This document shows, piece by piece, positions 1-13,300 of a DNA stretch of 60,000 nucleotides. The notes beneath the pieces were generated by a model. That model was not told the origin of the DNA, searched no databases, and saw nothing but the letters and a program-made list of their open reading frames with translations. The stretch is taken from positions 4,838,001-4,898,000 of the forward strand of contig NC_088323.1 of NCBI RefSeq assembly GCF_910592395.1, in the 5' to 3' direction. This stretch comes from Lineus longissimus (taxonomy: Eukaryota > Nemertea > Pilidiophora > Heteronemertea > Lineidae). The position numbers and the translations under genes are program-made. Every line of letters begins with the position of its first letter. The stretch's first letter is position 1.

Positions 1-1213
1 ACCTTCCATCAGGGGAACGTTGACCTGCTCTGATATTTGGACTGAAAACATCTGTCATTAGTATAAAGCCTTAGGTTGTAGGCCTACATATCATTCTGAA
101 AGGAAATGAATGTTCACTTCTTTGAATACGACACCGTCTCAGGACTTGCCAAATACTGTGTGGTAACTGGAGTTTGCGAGAAAGACAGTTGTCATAAATA
201 GGCCCACCCTAACTCTGTATCAATTAAACTACATCGTATATATGCCTATAATTGATAATCAGTCATTATTACTGAGGTCGTTTGGAATTCCCGCCACCAT
301 GTAACCCACAGACCAGTAATTCCCAACCGTCACAATTAATGGAGACAATGGACCAATGGCATGAACGAACAAAGCTCACAACAAGTGTAAGGGTATAGTC
401 TGAAGCCGGTCCACATAGCCAGGTGGAAAACGACAGTTCTTGATACTAAATATCAAATACCACACCAGGCCTATCCAATACTTGACACACTGAGAAGGCC
501 TTATACTTGACTTGCTACATGCTGACAGAATGACGGAAATTAGCATGCCTCATACCAACCAACCTATGCCTGCTGCCTCCAGTATCCGTCTGACTTTCTC
601 AAATATCACTGTATCCATCATACCCAGCCTCTTTCGCTGCAGCCTCCAATCCTTCACCAAGTCACCCATCATCTCATTATCACAATTAAACCAGAATACT
701 CTCAATAATCCTATGTTTTGTAATGAAGTGAAAATCTCCCAGTCGTACTACTATCGGAACCAACTGACAACTAACTGCATGTATATTTGGAGTACAAGCA
801 GCTCCACGTTGTAATGAGTCATTAGATGATGGTCATGATCTATGATGCCTGCATACAGGGTGAACCAATAAAAAGCCAATATTTCCTACAAGTATGTTTG
901 CTAGTACAAGCAGCTCCACCTTGTAATGAGTCATTATGATGATGGGCTTGATCTATGATGCCTGCAGCATACAGGGTGAACCAGTACACAGGCCAACGTA
1001 TTTGAATGAACGGATGAACACCTATAGTCTTACATCTAATGGAAGCAACTGACAACAGCATGTATGTTTGCTAGTATGAAGGGCTGCGTCATTATGACCA
1101 AGGCTATGACCTATGGATGCCTGCATACAGGGTGAACCGATAAAAAGCCAGAGTATTTGATAAAGCCTCCACACTGGCCTAAATCATCAAACTGAGGAAT
1201 GAATCATCCCTAC
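1..1213. other. Intron of unit B (left edge)
   Basis: No supported exon. It holds the 785-1165 direct-repeat family listed separately; the remainder is AT-rich with no ORF of coding character. Confidence 0.5.
785..1165. repeat. Three imperfect direct copies of a ~100-170 bp repeat
   Basis: AGTACAAGCAGCTCCACxTTGTAATGAGTCATT recurs at about 790 and 902, with a diverged form at about 1072. All three are followed by a (T)GATGCCTGCATACAGGGTGAACC segment (about 843, 957, 1116; the middle copy has an extra GCA). Unit length varies, so this is a decayed tandem or a local duplication. Confidence 0.7.
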
Positions 1214-1361
1214 CTTTTCCATTCATCCCTTGTGTTGGTGATTTCCTCAGCTGGGACCTGACGATTTTCGCCATCTTTTTCGTGATAAGTTCCTCGATGC
1301 CCATGCACTGTTCGACATAATCTCGCAGTGCGGCCATATTGATATGGAACTTGCTAGCCTC
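1214..1361 (-). CDS. Unit B exon B19, last exon inside the window
   Basis: 49 codons plus one base, EASKFHINMAALRDYVEQCM onward to GMNGK, acceptor GACTTTTGCAG, donor GTAGGG. It leaves in phase 1, so a further exon must lie left of here; I found none in 1-1213. Confidence 0.75.
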
Positions 1362-4300
1362 CTGCAAAAGTCAGAAATGAAATCTTAAACAAAAGGTCAT
1401 AAAGACTTATGTTGAAATAATCTAATATTAAAAGGGATATAATATTATGTTTAAATTGACTGTAATCCTATGGTACATGGACTCTTAACCCCACTCATGA
1501 CACCTCGAGCAGACTCGGGGACCCACCAATGAGACTTGTAGGGAAAGGAGAGGGCCGTGAACCAAGCACTTCTAGGCTTGTATGTAAATGAAGCCTGAAA
1601 TTCACTCGGCATTTGAATTGTGACAGACATGTTGACAAGTCAGAACTATTTTACATGTAGAAATCAACTGAAATGAACAAGACCATTTGAGAAATGTACC
1701 AAATCAACCTTGATATCAAAACAGGGGGCGAGTTAATTCATACACCAACAGAAGTTTTGTAAACCATGCATAATGAGCTGTTATATAACTGAAACTAAAA
1801 TACGACTCAAATGAACTCATAAATAAACTCAGAACAAACATGATGTTATAAATATGACCCATCACATTAAAACCTGGCCCATGTTGCTCTCAGCTTGTCA
1901 TTTAGGATCATCTTCTGTGCGAGATGCGCCTGGTTTTGCTGTGACGGGTCCAAAATAATAAGGATGTAACAGAAAATCTGTGAGCAGGGAAGGAATGGTG
2001 AATGACCAGGGGATGATAAAACTACACCAAATTATATGGTAAGGTGGTACAAATGCAGGGTACAATTACAACCTCTGCATGCACTTAAGAGGCTATAATT
2101 GTCCCATGGCTAAAACTGTACCACTTCACTTTAAGCATCTGAAGCTCAACCATAACTAATAAGTTGGATCAGATGAGAAACATAATACTGGCAAGGAATA
2201 CAGAACAAAAATGCATCCAAAAGTGCCAAACCAAAACTTCAATGCACCTTGAACTGAACACATGACATAATTGTTTTGAAACACTGCCAATTTATCCTTT
2301 TTTCTAGTGTAAAGATGCAAGCTACTACTATTCAAAAAGTGAGAACTATTTTCAACTAAGATTCTTTCCGAACGACTAAATTTGGTACTCTGAGCTATAA
2401 AACTAAAGTGCAAAGTTGCAAGCAACCAGTTCTACTCGAATATATTTGTGTTTTTTTCAACTTATTCTCAAAAAATTCTCAATCACCTGTTGCAAGTTCA
2501 AAATGCACTATAATTATCTATCTGGTAAATCAGAAGCTTTTATCTGTTATAATCAATGTGTTATAATCCTCGACTTCAAAAAAACAACCACTGAAGTTAC
2601 AGGAAGAGTTTTGCCGAAAAGCTTCTGAAATACACTTGAATTTTACCTTGCGTTGTTTTTCGACTTTTCGTGCAGTCAATTGAACAACCTAAACATAAAT
2701 AAACGGGGCTAACGTGTGATGGAATGAAGGCATACAAGTAGCGCTACACGGTGGCCAAATGAGGAAACAAACAAAGCAGAATTACCTGTGCAATATAAGA
2801 ATATGCAGGATGAAATGAATCTTCGAAATATGTTGTTTCAGAAGATGCAGTGTCACATTCACAAGGCAGTATAGCTATGAGAGCGTGCTTTATAACTGAA
2901 CGTGAAATGTACAAAATTAAGGTAATGGTGCAGGGGTAGAGATACGAGCATTAGAATTTCCCTAAAATGACACCCTCTATTCCTGTCGAGAAATTGTGAG
3001 ATCTCGTTCGAAAACATTTTCGATAAAAGGACACAACAAGGCCTACCTGATAGGAAAACATCACAATGACCAGCGATCCCAAGCACTCCGACACCTAACC
3101 TGACCCAAGATATCCACAACAACAACATACTACTTTCCCGAGCTGAGAAAATCAGTGTCTCCATTATTCACCATATTATTCATTTTTCAAACAGTTGAGA
3201 CAAAATCGCTTTGGGCCATTTTTTACCCCCGTGAAGGAAAACTTCCAATAATTTCCTGCTTTGTCGCATATTATCAAACCAAACATGATCATCCCTAAAA
3301 TAAATTTACATATGTTTGAAAAATGCAGAACTGACTTGGGTTTGCTTGAGGCAAGGTGAACTCGGAATGCCGTACCTTTGATATGTCAAGCGGAAGATGT
3401 TACTTTGGATTTATAAAGCAAAAACCAAGGCCTCGGGTATTTTTGTACCTAAATGTCTTTGAAGGATTTGAATTTCATGATATAAACTTTTGACAGTTCC
3501 CATAGCCACACCCTTGGAGCTGACAAGTGCTGTCCACAATAGTGAGGTGTCCTGATTAGAGAGGTCAAACTGAATGGTCACAACAAGTGGGTCCAAAACT
3601 AGTGTCTCTTATACCGTAGAGAGGGTGTCCTTTGGATCCAAAACTAGAGAAGTTGTCCTTAATAGAGAGGTGTCTGCTTAGGGAGGTTTCACCGTACATG
3701 ATAACAGCCCCAGGCCACTATTCCTTGTTAGCAAGCACATTGCTACTCTCAGCTATTCAATTGCAGAAATTACTAATACTACAGGTAATACAGATTTGCT
3801 TAACGAACTAATTAACAGGTGTGATTCCTCAATTAACCCTCGATTCCCAATGCCAGCAGCTCAGTGATAATGGCACACATGTAAATGCACAAAACCACAC
3901 GAGTGGGATTTCTGAGGTATCAGACAACACCCAATTGATGGTCTTTGGCTGGGCAACCCCCCCCCCCCGCCCAGAACGTATTTTGTATTAATTCAAACCA
4001 TTACTATAATCATGTACATCCTCCTTTGCTCAGAAGCGTAACGAGTAGCAAGTTTCAGGTGCACTTTGTAGAGGAGACAAACAAGAGTGCTAAGCGCCTT
4101 GCCTAAGTCACGAAGAAAACTTATGACAACTAATATGTATAGGCAAAGATTTGATCGAGATTTCACAACAGCAATACTGGTAATGGAGGAGGGATACCCC
4201 TGGGCATAATGTCAACGATCAACTGCAACTACAACAAACAAAGGTATTTTTCTCTGTTAGCACTTGATAGACCTCTCAGAAGGGGCCATGGCCTAGTTCT

Positions 4301-7300
4301 CCCTGAAAGGGCGACACGACAACGATCCCCGCAAACGACAAGAAAGCAACAACAGTTTACGTCTGCTCGATATCATGCTCCAATTAAAGCCATCAAGAGT
4401 GCCTACCTCCCGCTGACTGTCCATTTCAACTCTATGACCGTCCATTTCCTGTTGTAAGACCCCGATCGTCTCCTGAAACTTATTCTCGAGTTGCCGACGC
4501 AAGCGATCTTTTTCGTCGTCATTTGCCTCTTTCATCTTTGCCATTTCCTCCTATAGGGGGCGCCGTGCAAAATAAAACAGAAATGGATGCAACCAAAACT
4601 AGAGGGGTTTGAGGTAGTAGGAATGAAGTGATGCAGACAGATTTTATGCTATAAGGAAACCAATATCTCATTCAATCTTGAGCATTGATCCTACAATGCA
4701 GTTGACTTCGCCTGCTCTTGTGCTTTTCTGATTGAATGAGTTAAATTAAAGCTAACAGTTTTAACAAGATTTGTAAAGATAAACGAATCTAACAGAAATG
4801 TGAGGGCGTCAACACATAACGGAACACCCAGTCTATTTTAACAAATATGTACTGTAAAATGTTTTGAAATGATGCTGTTAGAAGTTGAGGCTGGTGCTAT
4901 GAGATCTAAGCAAGCATGCAGGCAGCAAAAATCTATAGTCTAAAACACTTTTCTTAATGGAAAAAATATCGAAAAAAGGGAGTTTATTGATAAAACTTTG
5001 AGAATATCAATAAGACACCCACTGATCTCCTCTAATTTCTAAAGCTAATGACCAACAAAACCAACTTACGGTATGATGTTTCTCCAATTCCTCAAATTCA
5101 TCCTTATAATGCTGTTCTATTTCATCGATGGCGTGAAGGTGGCTGTGTTTCAATCTCTCACGGAGGTCAATGATCTCCTGGCAGTGTGCTTCTTCGAGGT
5201 CGGACTTCTCGCGCTCGTTATCGAGAGTTATGGCACGTATCTCGTGTTGATGAGCTGCAAGAAAAAGAAGATTTATTGAAAAGTTTAGACTTGATATACA
5301 GATTAGCATGTCTCCAAGTTAAGCTGGTGGAGTGGGCTTGGAAATGACGGTGATAATCGTAGGACTGTGATCTATAACACTTGATCAGTCATCAATTTAA
5401 AGGGCGACTAAGGCAGGGCCAGGGGGTGATGACATAAATGACGTCACATAGAACGAGATAACAGAGCCAACGAATGACGTCAGTCATCAAGACGAATGGA
5501 ATTGATCTGGTAAGACAGGTCAACGTTCACAGTGTTCCTTTGGCTGTCTCACCTTCGAGAAGCCTGGCTAACTCCTCATCTATTCTCTTCTTGCTTTCCT
5601 CCTTGGCAGCTTGGAGCTCCTCCACATGCTTCTGCTCAAGCTCACGGATTCTCTCTTGAAGATCATCCTCTTTGTTGTCAAGGGCGTTGCGGAATCGCTC
5701 CAACTCAGCTAGAAAAAAATTGACTTAAATAAGAGGGGCAGCGGCGTGTTCCGTTGGTAAACCGTAAGATTTCTGTGTCCTACTCATGTTTCTCAATTGG
5801 GGTCTCTGGCTTGTCCTGGTAAAGACACCAGATACAAGGAACCTCAGTTTGATGTCTCATTTGAAGACTGTGAAGAGCCCTATTGTGTGGTAGCCAGCAG
5901 TGTTGACCACTAGGCTATGAGGCTCTTTTACACATTATCCAAACTTTAGTAGCGTAGAGCAACTAGGAGTATGACTCCCCTGGAATAGGATAGAGACTTA
6001 CCATGATGCTCCTGGGTCATTCTCTCCTTGATCTGATCGACCTCCTCATTCCTACTGGCCTCCATCTCGGTGGTCATTTCTTCAAGCTTCTTTCGCTGTT
6101 CAACAAGTGACTCCTCCTACAAAGATTTGAACAGATATTTCACCAAGGCGTAGGACCCTGACATGGGGCATGCTCTTTTTTTCCCCAGGAGGATATGTAA
6201 GGGAAGTGGTCGGATTAAAACTAAATCTCCTAGTTGAGAGGAATGGAAACGTAGAAGAATTTTGACGGCTAGAGTCCAAGGAAATACCAGAAATGCAACG
6301 TATTGATAGATTGAATGTTGAGATTGGGGTCTGAAGTCCAAAGAAGATCAGGGTAGGCCTCTGACTGACAGATGTTCGGATGTGGGTCTAAGGTCCAAAT
6401 AACTAGATGTTGAGATCTCCAGGCTCTTACAAACACTTCTGGTCAAATCATTTCATTACCTGCAGTTTCATCCTGATGTTTTCAATTTCTTGTTGATGTT
6501 GTTGTTTAAGTTTCTCAAGTTCAACGTCATCTCCAGGTGCCGCCTGCTCCAGTGAGGCCCGCAGGTCTTCAAGCTCTTTGGTGTGTTCTTGCTTGAGCTC
6601 AGACAGCTGGAGGTCAAAAGATTGAGAATATTGAGAATACTGTCCAAGTCCAGTAGTCAAGTGGTTCGAATGCTTGACTGCCAACACAATCAGTTGTACA
6701 AGGGTTGTTCCAAAACCTGGACATGATGCTCAAAAGTGATGTTCAACAGATCAAGAAACAATGAGTGGTGTACGGTGCATGCACCTAAAACAAACTTGAC
6801 ATCATTTGTAAGGAGTACGGGACTCTCCCTATCCCTCAGCTTCCTTCTCAAACCTCAACTTGGGCCTGCGTAAAGACAATCACAAGTTCTGCGGCTTTAA
6901 CATTCCTGGGAGAACAGTTCCTCCGGGCAAAAGAGAACACAGAAGCCGAAGAAGAAGAAGAGAACAAAGCAAGTTCTATTCCACTGGCATCAACAGACCC
7001 AAATCTGGTGTTTCCATTAGCATCCAATTTGGGGAAATCACACACCTTTTTCTCATGACCTTTCTCCAACTCTGCTTTATCATCAGCAAACTTGGCCTTC
7101 AATTCGCTGATCTCGACTTCTTTATCTTCGGCGAACTTCTTCACCATCTGCTGGTGCTCTTCCAAAAACTTGTTCTGAAAAAAACCCATGAAGAATTCAT
7201 GTTGGAACAGGCCTTGTAAAGGTACACACCTTGCTGCGTCTTCTACTGGGATTTGTCAAAAAGTCCACTACCACATACTGTAAGTAGAGTGGGGTGGGGT

Positions 7301-10300
7301 GGGGGACTAAACATACCTGTTCTTTATCCATGCTGGTAGCTATGCCCGAAGATAACTGATCCTCATACTGTTTCTCTAGAGCCTGTTTCACACCCTCGAG
7401 GTCAGACGTCTGAATGGCTTGGTTCTCTTCCAGCTCTGGAAACAATAATCAGAAATGCATCAAAACACAAACGAAATGGGAAACTAACTAACTTCCAATG
7501 GCACACTCAGAAAATGATCAAATCACCCACCTAGCTGTCAGTCAATGAGGTTACTTTGGCAGGCATGATACAAACTGTTAGACAGATTAGTTTTGGAGAT
7601 ACGCCAGCATTACAGCAAGAGATGCGTTGACTACAAGAGACCAAGTTTATCATTGGTGAAGCATTGTTATGGTTAAGAAGTCAAGGATGCAACCCCTCCA
7701 ATCTGATATCAACAAATAGACATGAACAGAAGAACTGTACGTCCACACGAAGGCCATTAGACAAACAAGTGCTGCATGCAAGAGTACTGTCTTTCTCTCC
7801 TTGTCTGCCTGTTTTACCAAAATGGTGTCAGGCCTCATGGCAAATACTCACCTGCTTGGAGGGTTTCTATCTTCTGCCCCTGATCATGTATCGTCTGCTC
7901 CTGATCATTTATCGCCTGCTCCAGATTCTGCATCTCCTGTTGATGTTTTTGCGTCATCTTCTCCGTCTCCATCCCATAATTCTCACGCAGTTCCTTCCGT
8001 ATCGTGTCGACACGCTCCGCATAATTCTTCTCCAGAGCCCGGACCTTGTCATTGTAGTCTTCCTCAACCATCTTGACATCGTATTGTTGCTCGAGCATAC
8101 GGATATTTGACTCGTATTGTTCAACTTCTTCACGGTGGCACTGACGGAGTGTTTCTAATTCCTTGCGATATTCATCCAACTCGTTTTTACTTGCTTCCAA
8201 CTCCGCTTCCGTATCCTTCAATTTGGACTCAAGTGCTTCGATCTCGTCTGACTCCTTCTCCAATCCTTGCTTCTCCAAAACAAGGCTCTCAATCTCCAAT
8301 TCCTTCGCATTAACCTCATCTCTAAGTGACCTGCACTCCTCAATCAACTCATCCAACCTCTCCTCCGTATTCTGAAATCGGTCCATGTCGTTTTTGTGAT
8401 TCTGGACCTCCTCGCGTAATTTTTCAATCATGAGATCTGACTTGTCATTCTCGGCTCTCATACGATCCAATTCCTCTTCTCTCTCTTGAAGGTCACCTTG
8501 AAGTTTCTCTAACTCATACTTATCCTCTCGACTCTCATCTCTCAACTCCTCAATCAAAGTCTGCAACGTCTTCTCCTCTGTTTTAGACCATTCTAACTTA
8601 GCTTCCATATCCTCCAACTCTTCTCTCAGCTTCTCTAACTCATCTTGTAACTCTTGGACCCTGGCCGACTTGACTGTGAAGTCAACCTCATCAGTCTTCT
8701 CTTCCTCATCTTCTTCTTTCTCTTCCCCATCTCTGGACTCCTTTGTTCCATCACCTTCTAGAGATTCCATCTTTTCCACCAGACCCTTAAAGTCGTCTGC
8801 TTCCGCCTGATGTTTTTCTTCAATCTGCTTCTGAAGCTCTGTGATTTTTTGCGTCAGTTCCTCAACCTGAGATTCATTCTGTAACTTCTCTAACTGTTCT
8901 TTGTACTCTCTCGCAAGTCTGGTGCAGCGATCCTCATACTGTGATCGCATGGTCTCCATTTCCGATTGGTGCATCAAGGTCAGGTTATCAATGTCATGCT
9001 GATTTGATCCGCCTGCGTGATTTTGAGGGAAATCTATTGAACCAGTCACTTCGAATGTTGACCCTGTTCCCATTAACCCAGAATCACAGTCGGTAGTTTT
9101 ATCAAACTCTATTGAATCACCCTCGACGAATCCAAGACCTGTCTGACCTTCACCTGAAGAATCGTGACCCATAGCGCCATCTTCATCTGGGTCATCAACA
9201 CCCGTATGGACGGAAATGTGACGTTCTTGCATAACTTCGCCAAGAACAGCACCATCGCTTGCCGAATTCGTCACCACTTCATCCATAATGGCACATTCTG
9301 GTTTCACAATCACATCGCCCCAATTCTCAGTCTCCTTTGCTTGATCCTGTGACTTCTGATCACCGTTTTCTAACGCCTCCAGCATCTCCTGCAACTGCTT
9401 TATCATCACATCACGTTCATTCAAACGCTCCTCATACTCAACCCTCAACTGATCTAATTCTCGATCCAACACTGGCTTACCCACCGACGACACGGTACTA
9501 ACGTCCATATCCAAGGCACTTCTACTATCTCCAATATCACCAAACGCAGACTTCAGCATCTCCAATTCAATATTCAATTTCCTGAGTTCACCAATCTCCG
9601 TATCCTTTTCACTCAGCTCATTCTCCTTTTCTGCTAACCGGTTCTCGTAGGCAACAATACTGCTATCCATGTCTTTCAAATTACTCGCCTCCGATTCCAA
9701 GCCTTCCTTCTCCTCTCTTAAACGAGCAATCTCCTCCTCTTTGATGGTCAGCTGCTCTTCTAACTCTGCAGATCGGTCTCCATCGCCAGAAGTCTGCACA
9801 TCTGCCTCTGCGACAATCTTCTCCAACTTCCGAATCTCATCATCTTTCTCCTTCAAAACCTCTTCATTCTCTTCTCGCAGTTTCTCAATAGTTGCACCAT
9901 ATTCATCCTTCAGCAGAGCTTTTTGATTGGTCAACTCAACTTGCATCTGAACGTCGAATTCCGATTTGAGTGTCTCGGCTTCTTTTTGTAGGTCATGTTT
10001 CAGATCTTCACGGACGGTAATTAGCTCTTGTTGATGATTGAATTTTAGATTTTCTAGATTTGTGTTGTGATCTTCGAGGAGTTTTTCTGCAAAACGGTTA
10101 TGCAAGCTTTATAGTAACCAATGGCCCTGTTATTGAAAAATACCCAATGAAACCAAGCAAAGCTTTGAATTACTTGGGATAGGTGACAGGCACAAAAAAA
10201 ACAGTATGATAGTTAATCTAGATTCATTAGTCTTAAGATTAATTTCATGCAATTATCATTGTTAGAAGTTTATTCTGTAGAAAGTAATCAGAAGTTTGAA

Positions 10301-13300
10301 TGGGAAATTTGGAGTTCATGATAGTTCATCAGAGGTCAGGGCCAAGTCCCTTGTTTTTCTAGACTTCTACGGAAATGAAGAAGAACTAAATGAGCAGCTA
10401 ATACTCCGAGATACAAGGATCTCAAAGAGAGCATGGATACCCACAATGAAAATTATTCTACTTACCTATTTCAGCAGTTTGGTCCCGAATCGTCGCCTGA
10501 AGTTCAGATATATCATCTTCGTACTTCTCAGCCATCATAGCTTCCGTTTCATATTCCTTCTCTGTGAGTCGCCGCTCCATCTCTCCGAGAAGTTCCTGGC
10601 GCAATTCGTCCAATTCGTCTTCGTGTTCATTACGGAGAGCCTCCAACGCATCCTCGTCACCTTTGTCGTCTGCATCTGTTTCTGCTGACGTCTGCTGCAA
10701 CGCCTTGGTCTTCTGCTCAAATTCGTCCGTCAATTCCTGCCGCAGCGCCTCCATAGCCTCTTCATGTTCTTTCTGGAGGGACTCCAATGCTCGTTCATCT
10801 TCTTTTTCATCCGCCAACTTTTCGTCAAGTTTCTTCCTCAAAGCCCCCAAGGCCTCATCATGCTGCTTCTGTAGTCCATTCACCATCTCCTTATGCTCTT
10901 TGTCAGCGTTTTCTAGCTCTTCGACTTTCGATGCTAAAACGGCCTCCAATTCTGTTTTCAAAGTCTCTAACTCTTTATCCTTGGCATCTAATGTGAGTTT
11001 CGTTTCATTCTCTTGCTCTGACACCAATTTCAATTTTTGCAACTCTGCATCCTTTGCAGTCAGAGTCGCTTTCATTTCCAACTCTACTCTTTGCCATTCA
11101 GTCTTGACCTCATCCTCTACATGTTTCACCACCTGCTGCTGATAAGTCTCAATCTCCTTTTGGTAATTCGCCTCCAACTCTTCTATCTCCGTCGCATGAG
11201 CGCTCGCCATCTCAGACTTCACCTTTTCGAACTCCGCTGGAAACTCCTCTATTATTTTTCCATACTTCGCCTCGATTTCTTCAATTTCCTTTGCGTGTGC
11301 GTCCTCCATATCTAGGCGTGCTTTCTCGATTTCTAACTCGCTGCGGCTTTCGTAATCAATGCGCAATTCCTCCACATGTGCCTGGTGTTCCGCCTCGGAA
11401 AACGTACGGAGATTCTCCAACTGTTCCTCCAGATCTTTGACCTTCTCCTCCAGTTCCTTCACGTACTTCTCCCCTACTTTATGTGGAGACCCCTCCGGTG
11501 AGCTCTCAACATCAGAAGATGGTGTCACAGTCAGTGCGGGAACTGGTGGATTAACGGCGAGTTGTATATGTTCCCGAGATCGTATATCCTCCAGATTATC
11601 CTCTAACGCGTCGATTTTCTTCTTGTATTCGTTCTCCTGGTCCTGTAGCTCTCTCGCATGTTCTTGACTTTTGGCATTATCTGAAAAAGACAATTCAAAA
11701 ACTTGTTAAGTTAACTGAGAGTGACCAGTTAGGAAAAGGGTGAAGCAGGCCCACTAAAACACCTGGCAAGAGAGGAGTTGGACCTTCGAAGCGATACCCT
11801 CCTAGACATACACAGTAGAGCATAACGTAACGGGCACATTTTTGTGTTTCTAACCAAACTCCGGTCCAAGAAACTATAGACCAACCAACCTGCAAACTGT
11901 GCTTTTTCTAGTTCACTCTTTAGATCTGCAATTTCCTTTTCATACTTCTCCAACAGAGCTTGGCTTCCATTGGTCAATGGTGAATCTGTCGTGGCACCTG
12001 ATTGACTTGTTAGCATTTCTGACTTCAGGTCAAGGAGGATGTCGTATTCGCCTTGGAGTCGACTGTTGATTTCGAACAGCTCGTTTCGCATGGCTGAAAA
12101 TTGAAACATCACAATTAATTCACTTTCATACCTCATACACTCAGTTCTCAGGCCAGACACTTTTGATTGTGCTCAGTCAGCAAATGGTCCGGGTAACCCT
12201 TTCTACTTTCTTACCCTCAGTGTCTGTCACTGCCGTCACATCACCGCCATTTTGATGGTGCTGCCCTTTCTCTTTTGCTGCAGAATCTAGCTTGACTGCT
12301 TCGAGATGTCTTTGGTATTTCTCGTCGAACTCTTGCCCGAAATCTCGCAGTTGCTTCTGATGCGCCATGCTGAGTTTGCTTCGAAGTGTTGTGAAGAGGT
12401 CTTCCATTTGTGCATCTCCTCCTGAAAAAAATCCACAGTTTCATGAAAATCACAACTGGACTGAGTGTCCGAATCCCAAACCAGTATGTCTCATTCACTA
12501 CCCAAGTCATAACCCCAATTCACTGAAAGGCCCAAATACCTGTTGAGAGGCCTGTTCTACATACCTGCTTTTTCCTTTGCCTCCAATTGCTGCCTTAGTT
12601 CTGCAAGTTCTCGTTCATACTTGTCCATCAGCAGTTTATTACGGGAAGTCATATTTTCCATCTCAATGGTAGCTTTTGCTTGTGATGCCGTCTTTTCTTT
12701 CTCATAGTCGTTCTTCATTTCGAGTAAACATTCAAACTCCCCCTGGAGTCGACTTCGCAGATCGAGCATGTCCTGTCTCAATGCTGAAATAGAGAACAAA
12801 TTATTCAGATTTTCACAATAGTATGGGAAAATGCTTTTCAATGTGTTAACGCCAGAGAGGGGCACTTGACCTATATTCAAAAAACCTTCTGCCCTAGTTG
12901 CTACCTACCCTCTGCCTGACTGAGATTTGCTGCCTGATCTTTCTTCCAATTCTCCCCACCGTCATCCGAGTTGTGTTTGGATGAATACTCCTTCTTCAGC
13001 TCTTCGATATGTTGCAGGTATTTCTCTTCAAATTGCTGACTGGTAGTCTGTAAACGAAATTCATGTTTTTTTAAAGAAATGACAACAATTCAGTTGGCAG
13101 TCATTGGCCCGGGTTGCAGGGCAAAGGTCATTCGCTCCAATTCCAAACTTGTTGTGCAGATGGTGTTGAAGTCTGTAGTGATTGGTTCAGAGGAATATGA
13201 TGACTTTTGCAAGATGGTCAGACTTACCTCCAACATATCTTGGTGTTGTTGTAGCAGCTGACCTTTCAGACTTTCTATCAGTTTACCAGTGTCCTGTTCT

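Noticed and set aside
10564-11142. 192-codon plus-strand Ser-rich ORF
   Set aside because: Same antisense effect opposite exon B9.
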